From NCBI GenBank assembly GCA_015680685.1, contig MNCI01004895.1, positions 278,099 through 342,098 on the forward strand: a stretch of DNA of 64,000 bases. The letters are read 5' to 3'. Below are positions 1-11,120 of this stretch, one piece after another. Origin of the DNA: Gnetum montanum (taxonomy: Eukaryota > Streptophyta > Gnetopsida > Gnetales > Gnetaceae). The notes under the pieces are model-generated. The model saw nothing but the letters and a program-made list of their open reading frames with translations. It had not been told where the DNA came from and ran no database searches. Position 1 is the first letter of the stretch. The number at the start of each line of letters is the position of its first letter. Position numbers and translations under genes: made by a program.

Positions 1-68
1 GACTCAAGTGCGGGAAAGGAAAAGGGATATGGAAGATGTCGACGAAATCGCCACTCTCGCCGGTAGAG

Positions 69-139
69 GTAATGGATATGTTAGCGTGTTTGTAGGATTT
101 CTGTAAATAAATGAGGTTTCTAACTGGATTACGCTACAG
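69..139 (+). other. Predicted intron 1 of antisense ORF
   Basis: Donor AG|GTAATGG and acceptor CTACAG|GA. Length is 71 bp and phase is 1. Removing it joins two open segments in the same frame. Confidence 0.5.
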
Positions 140-268
140 GAGAAGAGGAGGTGTCCACGTCTGTCACTGCGAGCCGAGTGTGGGGAGCCTTCCCTGATAA
201 ATTTTCCTTCATGGAAGGCGTCGTTAGCGACATGATCGAGCGCCTGGAACGCGTCGAACCTGGAGCGG

Positions 269-345
269 GTACATTATGGTTGTAGTCAGTTTGTGATGTT
301 AGATAATGGAAATGTGTCACCAACACTGATGATTGTTTCTGTTAG
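269..345 (+). other. Predicted intron 2 of antisense ORF
   Basis: Donor GCGG|GTACAT and pyrimidine-rich acceptor TTTCTGTTAG|GA. Length is 77 bp and phase is 1. The codon split across the junction reads Gly. Confidence 0.5.
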
Positions 346-1163
346 GAGCTCACCTCCGATGGGATCCCACTGAGCCCATTGATTTGAACATAGTGGAGCC
401 ACCATCGAATGAAGCAGCCGTGCCATGCCACATTTATGAGGAAATGTGTAAATGTGCGTTACGCTCGACAAGCTCCTTATGGGAGAGTAAGGGCATTAAT
501 GAGAATCTATGGAAAAGGTTGCAGAGGTCGGAGTAGAGGGTTGAGTCTCTAACCAAAGAGGTCGGAGACTTAAAATCACGGTGTGACTTCCTGCAGGCGT
601 GAGCGTCAGGGGATGAAGACTAGCGTACCGCTGTTGTCGATTACTCCCGGTATTGGATAGCCATAAAAAACAACGTACAGACCAGTCGCGCGTTAGTTGA
701 GCAGCGAATGCAGATAGAACTCCTAGCCCAGAAAAGCCGGGACTGGAGGGATTATTGTGCAAGCGTGCAAGAATGTGGGCAGAAGGAGAAGGACCACAAG
801 AACTTGTACAAGCAGGAGAGCGTTGCCTATCGGAAACTCTACCGAGATCTTGTCGTCAGGGCCCGGTCCTTGGAAGTCTTCTAGGATGTCATCGGCGCTT
901 CCAATGCCTTCAAGAAGTTCGAGGAGCAGGTGACTATAAGTGCGTCCCCCGAAAGGACGATGAATTTCCTTGGGGGTCAGGCTACTATCCCTACTTTCTT
1001 CCTGGACCCATCCCGCTGGAGCAGCGTGGAGAAAGGGAAAGTGAAGGCTGGGGCTGCCTTGGGAGAGGATGTATGGCCAGATCTAACGGAGGAAGAGATT
1101 ATGAAGCGCCTGTGGGCTGGTCTAGACAAGCTTCCCTTTGCTGCGGAAGCAGGGCCGTTTCAA

Positions 1164-1242
1164 GTAAGTTTACGCGTGACTTAGTTTGCATTTCTAATTA
1201 TGATGTTAAGTCTTGTGTAGCTAATGTGCTTACTGTGTTTAG
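1164..1242 (+). other. Predicted intron 3 of antisense ORF
   Basis: Donor CAA|GTAAGT, a near-consensus plant donor, and acceptor TGTGTTTAG|AT. Length is 79 bp and phase is 0. It contains an in-frame stop that splicing would remove. Confidence 0.6.
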
Positions 1243-1721
1243 ATACCAGCCAAGGATAGGGAAGACGAACAAGCTGAGGAGTTAGCAGAGGGAACGGCGG
1301 AAGCAGAGGAAGAAGCAGAGGAAGAGGCAGAAGAAGAGACAGAAGAACGCAACGATGAGGAGCGTCCTTCCATGGAGCCAGTGCTAGAACGAGGACCTCG
1401 CAAAGAGGACATTGTTCGTGAAAGAATCATTCCTAGAAACGATGGCCCATTGGAGGACGATCCATTAGCATTGGATCCAGACTTAAGAGATACCGATGAT
1501 AGTGGCAGTAGGGGAAATGTGTAATTATAATTTACGCATAGTTTTATTAATGTTGAGTGCAATATCATTTTACGAATGACTGAAAAGACATGTTATAAAA
1601 CCTGGTGGATGCGTTAAATGTCAGTTACACATTTTTTTTTATTTGTTTTTGAGTTTTGTTGGTAGAGTGCGAGCGTAATTGTTGAAAAGTTCACCTAAGT
1701 GATAATGATAGAGCGTAATTC

Positions 1722-1960
1722 CTAGTTTAAGGCCGTCGCGGGCCATTGCGTAATACACGTAAATGATAGTGGTGTACAATTCTGTGTCACTAGTTTAAGG
1801 CCATTGTGGGCCATCATACGATTCTGCGTAATCTAGTAACTAGTTTAAGGCTGTCGCGGGCCTACTGCATAAGCAAGCGTGAAGAGCGATAGTATACAAT
1901 TCTGTGTAACTAGTTTAAGGCCGTTGCGGGCCAGTTGCGTAATATGAAAAGTGTAAATGA
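1722..1960. repeat. Four dispersed-tandem copies of a tagtttaaggcc unit
   Basis: The core tagtttaaggcc/gtttaaggc is found at about 1722, 1790, 1840 and 1910, each followed by a form of 'gtcgcgggcc' and then usually GCGTAA. Unit spacing is 50-70 bp. The block lies between the end of the protease frame and the antisense ORF. Related motifs occur in the corresponding part of copy 2 (9536-9970). Confidence 0.75.
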
Positions 1961-2164
1961 TACTAGTACAAAATTTCTCATAATTGTGCTAACGTGATCA
2001 AGAAACGTGAATACCATGCGTATGAAAGAGACAACAATGTAAAGATAAATGACAAGCGTAAGAACTGCAAACGAAAGTAACGTGAAAATGCGTGAAATAA
2101 GACTGCTAAGTAATAACCATGACAATCCATTAAGAAAAAAGGTAATGTACACAAAGACCATCGT

Positions 2165-3105
2165 TCAACCATCGATACGCAATTGTCTTTTGATGGCCTT
2201 TACGTTGAGTGCTGTGTAAGGGCGAGGAGACTTATGGTTTGACTCCTCTACGCTGTCATCCGGAAATGGCAGGTCAGCCCAAGCTAGACCGTCGTCATTG
2301 CTGTCAGCTTGTTGAGGGGTTTGGAGACAAGTTTGTTCATCAGTCGTTTCTATCTCTGAACCTCGTTCTTCTTCAATGTTATTGACGATCTTGGGGGTGA
2401 TTTCATCGCCGCGTATCACAACCTTCCCTCCGGCATAAGGAAGATGTATCTCTTGGTGTATCGGTGACAAAATTGCCCTAAGCTGGGCTAACCATGACCT
2501 CTCCAAGATCAGGTTGAACCCTGGCATCTCCTCGACGACTAAGAAAGTGGCCTCTATTGGGAATTGATCCCCCGCCACAAACTCAATACGCACCGTCCCC
2601 TTAACTTGAACCCGTGCCCCGTTGAATGATTTTATGCAGGCCGTCATCATGGGCATGATCTGGTCGACCAGGCCCAACCTATCCACGATGGAATAGGGAA
2701 TGACGTTGGTAGCCGCGCCATCTTCTACGTGCACTCTTCGGATCTTGTATTGACCAACTCGGATAGTGATAAACATAGGTTCAGTGGTTACCTGACCTTT
2801 CTCAGGATCGTCTTTGATAGACCCGTCATGGAAGGTCAGCGAGGAAGGCGTAGGTTGCTCAGCTTCGAAGGAAACATGATAGCATGTATCGCTTCCTCCT
2901 CCGCTGGCAAGCTTTCATCCACTGATATGGACGTTAGCATGCGAACCATAGCCTCACGGTGTTCTCGCGATGTCATAAGCAGGTCGTAAAGGCTCAACAT
3001 TGTGTTTTTTTGTTTGAGAGCCTGTTTAACTTGCGTGAATGCGTCGAGGAGGTCCTTCTCCCGGCTAGGTTGTTTTTCTCCCTTGTCCTCTTCCATTCGA
3101 CCCAA
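2165..3105 (-). pseudogene. Family A copy 1 retropepsin-like aspartic protease
   Basis: This is the protease that would mature Gag. The main open piece is 2776-2165 (203 codons), preceded in another frame by a linker at 3105-2836, so at least one frameshift separates it from gag. The active-site block reads VHVEDGAATNVIP at residues 15-27 of the open piece. Copy 2 has VHVDDGVATNV at the same place, so the catalytic Asp appears to have become Glu here. Downstream hydrophobic motifs (FNLILERSWLAQL) match the usual 'G..LGR.WL' end of plant retroelement proteases. No reverse transcriptase follows; the next sequence is a repeat block and then an ORF on the other strand. Confidence 0.75.
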
Positions 3106-3339
3106 AAGACGGATCTCCCGGGGTGGAACGGCGTTAGTCGGAGGGTTGCTCTTTTTCTTGCCAAGAGAAGGCGATTGCGCTTCTGCACCTTTATCCTGCC
3201 CCTAAGGTACAGGTGAAGGCACAGAGGCTAGGGGCCTAGGCTTAGGGAAGCCGAGTGTAGAGTGGTCTTTCATTGGGTTAACTAATGTGTCCTCTCCCTT
3301 TTGTTTGGGAGGTGAGGGTTGTCGCTTTTGGTTGGAGGT

Positions 3340-5946
3340 CTACCCCTGTGTGAGAGGAGCAACCTGTGGTTTTGGCGCCCTGATAATGAAGGGCACCCTA
3401 GGTGTGGGCGCGGACGAGGCCGCAGCTTGGGTATTGCTACGTGACTGAGAGTGTATCTGAGAAGGTGCCCGTATAATGAAGGGCAGCCTCGAGACCCCAC
3501 TGGCTGCTGGTGAAATGGTTGGCCCCCTTTGTGAGTTAGCAGGGACATGCAAAACAAAAGGTTGTTTTGGCAGTTCCCTCCTCTCACTATCCGTACTTAC
3601 CACAGTGATTGTATAAGGATCATCGTTTGCGTTCAATGGGTCCTTATACACATGCAATGTCTGATTTCTTGGACGTGTCGAGTTGCTGCTGTCTAACTTG
3701 AGTGAATCGTCATCTAGCATACGTTGAATGTCACCTTTCAACGCCCAAAAGTAGTCCTTATCGTGACCACACAGCTGGTGGTAGTCACAGAAACGGTCTA
3801 GCTTGAAAGATCTTGGAACTGGTGGTTTGTTAGGTAAGGCTAGAGAAGGGTTCTTCAGCAGTTCACAATGGCGTTTGTGACGCTTCAGAGCCTCCTCAAA
3901 CACCTTCTTAGGTTGAATGTGCCCTGCTCCTAACAGTTGCTTTAGCAGTTTAGAATGCTTTACAGGTAATGCCATGTACTTTGAGCGATCCTTGAGCTCA
4001 AAGTTTGGCTTAGGCTGGGGGGCCTTTTCAGGGGTCGCCGTGTCCTGACTGGTGCCGGCACCAGTCATGGTTTCAGGAGGCGCAGTGGGTGCCTTCTTGT
4101 TCTTAGTCTTTGTACTCTCAGTCATTGCAACTACTGTCATTGTCGCTGCTTTGCCTTTGTCTTTGTTCTTGTTATGTGCATTCCTGTAGGTGACAAACGC
4201 CGGGTCTTTGCTGGCCTCCACGGCATCTTGGATGCTTCTAACCTGAGCGAAGGCCTGGTGTAAAGAATTGGGGGAAAGGTAGTACAACTTTGACTTAATG
4301 AAGTCATTGACTGCTCCCTTGAACATCGCCAACATATGTGAGTCCGCGATCAGCTCGCGGATCTCATTCAAGGTAGCGTTCTAGCGCTGTATAAACTTTT
4401 GGACGGGTTCGAGCGGGTCTTGTTTCACCTCCATGAGCTGATCCAATGTGACTTCTGGCTTCAAGTTGTATTTGAAGTGGATCACAAATTGGGTCAACAG
4501 CTCTTCCAAGGTTGAGATGGAAGAGCGTGGGAGGGCTCGGTACCAATCCAAAGCTTTTCCTGTTAAGGACATTGCAAAGACTCAGATAATGGTGTGCGAC
4601 CACTGTTGTAATAACAAGGACTCAGACCTGAATGTGACCAAGTGAGCGTTGGGATCTCCCTCCTCATTATATTTGGTGAAATGAGGAAGGGACATCCCCG
4701 GTGGCAATGACAGCATAGGGACCGCTAGACTAATCGGATCATCCTGGTAAAAGTCCATGATCTTAATAGTATCAGAACCAGCAGCTTTGAGGCATCGAAC
4801 CTCCTCGGTAAGAGTCTATATCAACTGGAAAGCTTGGTCCAAGCCTGTTGACAGAGGTGCTTGTGTAGAAGGCATAGGAGGTTGGACTGGGAGGGCGGCG
4901 GGAGAGAATGGAAACGACGGGATGGGTTGACTGGCTGCTTGTGGGGTGGGGATCCCAGCAGTCAAGGAAGCCTACGAAGACCACCACCCACTGGCTTGCG
5001 TCGAGGGGTTAGCCGCCACCTGCTGTGCAAGATAGGAATGGGTATACTACGGGATCCTCTGTGGAACTTGCGTTGCAGGTGCGACTGGGGGCTGCACGCC
5101 GTACACCACAGACTGAGTATGTTGCACTGCCGGGTTGGCCCACTAACGTGCGGCAGGCTGTTGGATGTATGTTTGTGGCTGAGCGGCCGTGGCGATTTGT
5201 TGAGTTGGAGGGGGTGGGAACATTTGCGCTGGGCGAGTTGTCGATACGGTGTAAGATTGTATCTGAGGAATGAAATGGGGCGTGGTGGTCGCCGGGACCA
5301 CTGCTGGAATGCTAAGTACCTGCGGTAATGGAACCGCCCCCATGTTATTGTGAGGAATTTGTACTTGCAGCCCAGATGGCTACGCAGTGGCCTGCGTAAG
5401 GACAAGAATGTGCATCTGCGTGGTCATGGCCGGGTCAAGAGGGGTTGCCTCTCCGTTGAAAGGAAACAAAGGATTTATGTACGTGTGGGGGGTCAGAGTA
5501 TGGAACGAATGTTCCGACTGGGCCGCAAATTCGTCCTCTTCCTCCTCCCCATGCTGGGACTCCACCACAGCTTGCAAAGCCTGGCCTTTGGCCATGACCA
5601 ACTGTGTGATAAGTTTGTGTTGGTGTTCGGTCAAGGGAATTATGTCGTAAGCTGTTGGGTTAAAATCATAGCCCCCTCGGTGGAGCACCTTAAAGTTTCG
5701 TTTCGCCTCGAGTTTGGCTCAGCTAAGAGCCAGCTTCACCTGGATCTTAACGCATATGAAGTTGTATTCTTCAGGGGTTATAACCGTGAAGATAGGCTCT
5801 TTTCCCTGGAGCCTCAATGAACGGCGCAATGGTCCCTGAGATCCCATTGACCCAGGAGTTGGTCTTGTGACCGCCATAGGATTCATAGGTGCGGCACCCA
5901 GATCGGTAGGGACCATGGCAGTTGTGGTTGTGTACAAGGAATCCAT
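3340..5946 (-). pseudogene. Family A copy 1 gag polyprotein
   Basis: Capsid gene of a Ty3/gypsy-type element. The start ATG at 5946 follows a leader of about 220 bp after the primer site. Segments in order: an N-terminal part (5946-5719), a second part (5688-5380), a Pro/Gln-rich linker (about 5400-4700), the retrotransposon Gag domain near 4572-4381 (LTGKALDWYRALP, then FVIHFKYN), then a long open part 4371-3340. The last part holds a degenerate zinc-knuckle-like block (CDYHQLCGHDKDYF) whose final Cys is missing. Several frameshifts and stops separate the pieces. CpG is abundant compared with copy 2, suggesting a younger insertion. Copy 2 at about 11480-13610 is the homologue. Confidence 0.8.
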
Positions 5947-6165
5947 TGATCAATGAAGTTAATGGTAATTGGTAATCAAATCTAAGAGATGGCTGGCAAC
6001 AAAAGCACAAATAGGCTTTCTACCCTGTAGGATTTCAAAGAAATCGTCCTTGCGACCGATCTATACCACGCGATTGACCGTAGACTTCCCTAGAGGTATT
6101 ACGTCTATGGTTTAGGGTATGGATCACTACCAGGGCTACCCAAAATATTTGGATCAGAGCCTGAA

Positions 6166-6184
6166 GGCCCTCCTTCTAGCGCTA
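6166..6184 (-). other. Family A copy 1 primer-binding site
   Basis: On the minus strand this reads TAGCGCTAGAAGGAGGGCC, six bases inside the LTR edge. Copy 2 has TGGTGCTAGAAGGAGGGCC at 13952-13970. The shared ancestor was probably TGGCGCTAGAAGG.... The TGG start fits pairing with a tRNA CCA end; I cannot name the tRNA. Confidence 0.5.
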
Positions 6185-6190
6185 GAAAAC

Positions 6191-8325
6191 TGTAACGACG
6201 GAAAACGTCGGCAGCTGGAAAATACTGAACAAATTCCGTGTACACAGTTTTAACCACGGATCTGTGCGAGGGCTATGCTGGAAAAATGAATCCGCGGCAT
6301 CCTGAACGGTCTTGTCGATCAGACAGGGACTTACTAATCAGTAAACCGAGGAATATTTCATAAAAAGATCTGATTTGAGGAATCGTAAAATGAGGGGAAA
6401 ACAATGTAGATGGATTGCAACGATGATAACGCTAAACACGATAAGAGGAGGCTGACATAAGAGAAGCACGTAGTTTCAAGATCTGTGCTTTGACTTGAAA
6501 AATGTATATTTTGTATGAGAAATTACACTGGGGAATCCTTGATTACTAGATGTAAAGCAAGCATAAAACAACAAGCAAAACGGTCCAAACAAAAGTCCGA
6601 TCTACCTCGTGGGCTAAAGCCGGGATGCAAGGAAGGCCAAGATCTGACGTCTACCAATCAACTGTTTCTTACCAATAGTCTTCCCAGCAGAACGATTACT
6701 CCTGTTGCTGGTGCTCAAAGCGAACTGTGCTCTATTTCTACTGTAAGGTGATGCTGTCAACAATTGCCAAGGCGCTGCTCTCTGTATCTCTGCTTAAAAG
6801 TGATAAGTGCTCCAGTGCTCAAAAAAATGCCTTTGCTTCTCTGATTTGCCAACCCCTGTATCTTTGTCAACTGGGGTATTTATAGGCTGCGATGCTCCAT
6901 GGAAAAGGCGCAACCTTGATGATGTGTGTCCCGCGTGTTTTGGGCACTGTTGGTTTGACCATTTTTACGTCAAACTTCATGACTACGCACAATATGCTCA
7001 TTCGCATATTGTGCGTGTGAAGAAGAGGTGCACGTCGGGCATGTCTCAACTTTCTTTGGGTTATATTATGCTCATTCACACTGCGTTGCGTGCACGAGCG
7101 TAACATAACATGGAAACAATGGATTCAAGCCATTTTACGCTCGCTTACGCAGCCGCGCGTAGTGAAGCGTAAACAATGTCTAGTTTGGCGATGCAATACG
7201 CTGCGATATGCTACGTTGCGTGATGAGCGTGTGATTGAGCAGTCACATTTTCTTAGACTTTGCCTTTGACTATTCTGGAGCTTATTACACTACTGTGCGT
7301 AACAGAGCGTAAACCTGGCCTTGAATGAAAGACTTAGCAAAATATACAAGAAATCGCATATCACGCTGCTTAAGCTTCTCCCTATGTCGAAGCGACTATC
7401 CTTCTGATGCCAAACTATGTTGAAACAGCATCACGCTAAGCGCCATTACGCTATGTCGCGTGATATAGCGTAAACAGCAAAAGCATAGAAAGATTAGGAA
7501 TCTACACAAGAAGTTGCGAACTTGATGCTATGCACCTCTTGGTGTTGCTCTGTCTTATTCCCCCCTCTGGAATGCTGAGATGCGTCCTTGCCTGAATTGT
7601 GAATCTTTGCCTGAGGCCGACTCGCGATTTTTTACGATGTTTCACTATGCTCGTCCTATGTTACATGCAGGACATGGGACACTAGACAGGGATGGGGCAT
7701 AGCATGGATACTTAGAAGAATTTGGTGAAGACTGTAATCCTTGTTCTTGCTACATTGGCTACACTCTGGAGCATAGTAGGAGGTGTAGCCTTAGGAGTTA
7801 GAGAATCTGCCAAATGCATCTTCCATACTGAGCTAGCTTGATAGCTTTTAGCTTAACACTTAGGTGAAACTTGTCATTGAAAAGTGTGCTACCCTGGCTA
7901 TGCTCTAGAGGGTAGCAAGGGCAATGGGACTGTAGCACAACACATAGAAAATTCTACAAAATTAGCCATTTATGTGTTGGCTACACTTGTAGCAAAGCGT
8001 AGTAGCTACAGTGCTAAGTGTAACATAATACTTACAAAACTTTTTGCAGCTACTACTAATACTTAGAAAATTTTACAAAAATAGGCCTTCATGCATGCTA
8101 CATTAGGGAGCGTAGCACTAGAACTTAGAAAAATTTACTAAGTTTTGACACTTAGATAAATTTGTAGAAAGTGCCATTGTTCTGACACTTAGAAAAGCTT
8201 TGCAAATCTGGCAGTTGAAGTTGACTATAGTCAGCACTTAGAAAAATTTGGGCAAAGTGCCACCATTTTGACATTAGTCAAATTTGCAGTCGAGATGCTT
8301 AGACCCAAAATTTTGTGGTGTTTCA
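6191..8325 (-). repeat. Family A shared LTR (5' LTR of copy 1 and 3' LTR of copy 2)
   Basis: On the + strand it starts TGTAACGACG and ends GTGGTGTTTCA, so the LTR is TG...CA. It aligns with the LTR at 13978-15722. The copy 1 primer site lies on its left and a polypurine tract for copy 2 on its right. The left part (to about 7650) is CpG-rich and aligns poorly with the other LTR. The right part (about 7650-8325) is CpG-poor and aligns closely. It contains GCGTAA/TTACGC motifs (for example near 7093, 7136, 7169, 7302 and 7446). Confidence 0.75.
6874..6885 (-). promoter_or_regulatory. LTR TATA box, family A copy 1
   Basis: The minus strand reads CTATAAATACCCC. The same string occurs at the matching place in the other LTR (14742-14752), marking the U3/R region and leftward transcription into gag. 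Confidence 0.65.
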
Positions 8326-8338
8326 ATGGCCCTTCTTT
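8326..8338 (-). other. Polypurine tract of family A copy 2
   Basis: The minus strand reads AAAGAAGGGCCAT directly before the LTR start TGAAACACC. This is the expected place for the plus-strand primer of the element at 8326-13977. Confidence 0.55.
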
Positions 8339-10300
8339 GTTGACATCTGAAGGAGTGGCCCGAGAGACATCAACAAAGAATTGTAAAATACCACAACAAA
8401 CATGGAACCAACATTGCTCATTAGTACCTAATTGGGTGATGCTTCACCATGCTTAAGAGTGCTAAGGGAATAAGGGTATGCTGAGGGACAAGGGGTATAG
8501 GCAATGATAGGGAGATGAAATGTAAATAGTGGAAATGAAATGCAAATAGTGGATCATGATGTAAAATGTAAATTCAGCATGGTTGATGATGACCATGGCA
8601 TGAAATGACTTGCCCCTAAAGTGTTGACCTTTTGTCGGAGTGCTCATAAGAGAGTCAAAGTTGATCCAAGGCTAGGCTGATTGTGAAGCTATAACATTGT
8701 CAATTTTCTTAGGGATGTGCTTTTCTGTATTTTTCTTTATTTCTTTTTTTTTTCATTTTTTGCTTTTTATTTTTACTTTGCTACGAGGAAAACCCTCATT
8801 AGGTTCGACTTACTACTGAATGATAGCTACAAGGTGTGAACCATCGAGTAGATGGGCTTTTCTTTGATGCAACCACATTGCGTCTATAGGACAGGTGTTT
8901 TCTCCCCAGGATGAGCTATGTTACATCTGCTTGGGCCTTAACTAGTTAACAAAGGCTTCCCATAGGATAAGTTATGTTATTTCTGCCTTAGGTTCAACAG
9001 TTGATATGAAGAGAATGCCATATGTGTTATAGTGCGTATGTATCAGAGAGATGTGCAATCATGAGTATGCAAGGGATGAGAGGTTGTTGGGATGAAGGAG
9101 TGGATGTGCATATGCTGTAAAGGGATGAGGGGGATGTGCACTCTTGAGTGGCTTAGCTAGTTCAATCATGCATGTTAGAGCAATGTGGTAACTTGCTGTT
9201 GTAATGAGATGCATCTATGCAAGACTGCCTCTAAGATTTCAGCTTGCAAACACAACTCTAATAAGAAAAGAAAACCACACAACATGAAATGAAAGTGCAA
9301 ATGCTAGAAATGAAGATGTTACAAGTGCTAGATGCGAAGATGCTGCAAATGTGTCAAATGCAATGCCAGTTGCAAGTGCTCAAGAAGTAGTGAAAATGCT
9401 AATGAGATGATGTTGTCAGTCCTTCAAAGGTCACACTAATGGCAGGTGCTCTAAAAGATTAGTAGAATGGTGGGAGACTATGATGTTATGAGTTCCCCAA
9501 GGGTCTTACCAATGGTAGGTGCTCCAAAAGATCGGCAACATGACAATTTAAAGTCCTGGCAGACTATGAACCCAGTTTAAGGTCTTGGCAAACCATGATG
9601 TGCTAGTTTATAGTCCTAGCAGACTACTAGGTGCTAATTTAATATCATAGAAAATAGTGGATATTGTGCCATTTTAACATTATGACCCATGGATGATCTA
9701 TACCAGTTTAGAGTCATAGCGGACTATTTGTGCTAGTTTTTTGCATCATGGTAGATGAGTGCTTACCTTGCTTGTGTGAGGTGCGATTGTGCATGCGTAG
9801 TCATGTTGTGTGCCTACAAGATCCTGTAAAAATCAATTAGAAAAACAACATCAAGGGGCACCTATCGTAAACAAAGTTAAAATGCATGAATGAAAGGAAT
9901 GAAATGCAAAAAATGATAGTTTTAAGCCGTTCTGAGTCATGGGCTAGTTTAAGGCCTTTTTGGGCTAGGTGTTTTTGTAGTTTTATCTGTTTTTGATATT
10001 TTTCAAATGCAATGCATAAGCTAAGTAGATGGACTTATAAACAACATAGAAATGTGTAAACTAAGAAAATTAGTGTGTAACCTAGGCAACTAGGTGAAAT
10101 GTAAATGCATAAAAAAATGCAACACAAGAAAAAACAAAAAATGCATGGCCCATGGAGGACATGGTAACCAGGTGCTTAGCGCATTTTTGGCCAAGGAAAA
10201 GTCTTGGTCATGTAGTTGCTTTCTAATTAGGTGTGGATTAGGGGATGCATAGGGCTTACAGTCCTTTAGGAGGTTATTGACTTCAACCACTCATTTGGAT
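8339..10300 (-). other. 3' non-coding part of family A copy 2
   Basis: About 2 kb between the protease end and the LTR. I see no reverse transcriptase, RNase H or integrase motif on either strand, and no counterpart of the antisense ORF found beside copy 1. It holds a T-rich stretch near 8715-8775 and the repeat block at 9420-9970. Confidence 0.55.
9420..9970. repeat. Degenerate repeat block, counterpart of 1722-1960
   Basis: Repeated phrases include gtttaaggtcttggcaaacc, gtttatagtcctagcagact and gctagtttaaggcctttttg, plus two copies of a 'ggtgctccaaaagat' unit near 9440 and 9510. Position relative to the protease matches the copy 1 block. Confidence 0.55.
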
Positions 10301-11120
10301 GTTTTAACCTTAGGCGTTGTGTTGGTTTCCATAGGTGCATCACCAAGAAACTCCACCTCCAACACTTGTGTCATGTCTAAGTTGTGGGTAGCTGAAGGGG
10401 GCATGTTATCACCATGGATGATAACTTGACCACCTTCATATGGAAGGTGGATTTCTTGGTGGATGGGAGAGAAGACTACTCGTACTTGAGCTAGCTAAGG
10501 CCTACCCAGGATCAGGTTGAATCCTGGCATCTCCTCTATGATAGTAAAATCTGCGTTGGTGGGAATTACTCTTCTTCCATGAAGGGTAATTTGATTGTAC
10601 TCCTAATAGTGATGCATGATCCATTGAATGATTTTAGACATGTAGTCTTGGTTGGCTTGATTTCATCTACTAGGCCGAGCTTGTCGATGATGGAGTACAT
10701 AACTACGTTTGTTGCTACACCATCATCAACATGTACTCTGCAGATGGTGCACTACCCAACATGGATGCTAATGGATAGTGGAGCTATAGTGACCTCCTAT
10801 CATTTAGGGTTGATCTTGACTACATCATCGCAAAAGGATAGGGATGTTGAACCTAATTATTCTAGTGTAAGGGGCAACATCGTTGCATGGATGGATGCCT
10901 CATCTACAAGGATGTCCTTTGTAACAAGAATGGAGGCTAACATTTGGGCCAATTCTTGGTAGTGAGTAGATGAGGTCATGTCCAAGTTGTACAAGCTTAA
11001 CGTTGTGTTATTTTACTTGAGCATTTTTTTCACCTAGGTTAGTACAACTACGAAGTCCTTGTCATTGGTCATTATGTTGGACTTAACTTCTTCCATGTGG
11101 CTTGAGAGACAAATCTCTCA
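10300..11120 (-). pseudogene. Family A copy 2 retropepsin-like protease
   Basis: Reading leftward, the active-site block VHVDDGVATNV is encoded near 10700-10740, followed by SIIDKLGLVDEI, matching copy 1 (VHVEDGAATNV, SIVDRLGLVDQI). Unlike copy 1, the catalytic Asp is kept. The frame is broken by many stops and cannot be read through. It ends near 10300 without a following polymerase. Confidence 0.65.

Larger units (their letters stand above)
1..1524 (+). pseudogene. Multi-exon antisense ORF next to family A gag-protease (5' end outside window)
   Basis: A single reading frame runs through four exons: <1-68, 140-268, 346-1163 and 1243-1524. The three introns between them (71, 77 and 79 bp) all start GT and end AG. 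The phases are 1, 1 and 0, and the frame continues correctly across each junction. The predicted protein is charged and probably coiled-coil in the middle (for example SRDWRDYCASVQE, EKDHKNLYKQE). It ends in an acidic Glu/Ala tract (codons near 1270-1350) and a DDSGSRGNV tail before TAA. Four in-frame stops (534, 600, 621, 882) break exon 3. It faces the gag-protease genes that end at 2165. I do not recognise the family. Antisense extra ORFs are known in Tat-lineage Ty3/gypsy elements such as Grande and Retand, so an element-borne antisense ORF is the likeliest reading; a captured host gene is the alternative. Confidence 0.6.

Noticed and set aside
755-1285. A 176-codon frame on the + strand overlapping exon 3 of the antisense ORF
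   Set aside because: It runs in a different frame, reads into intron 3 and lacks the coiled-coil and acidic pattern. The spliced frame explains the region better.
1722-1960. CRISPR-like spaced repeats
   Set aside because: Repeats are degenerate, spacing varies, the flanks are a plant retroelement, and no cas genes occur.
4861-5820. Several + strand frames of 80-156 codons opposite gag of family A copy 1
   Set aside because: They mirror the Pro/Gln-rich gag linker and N-terminal part read on the minus strand. No domain or start context supports them.
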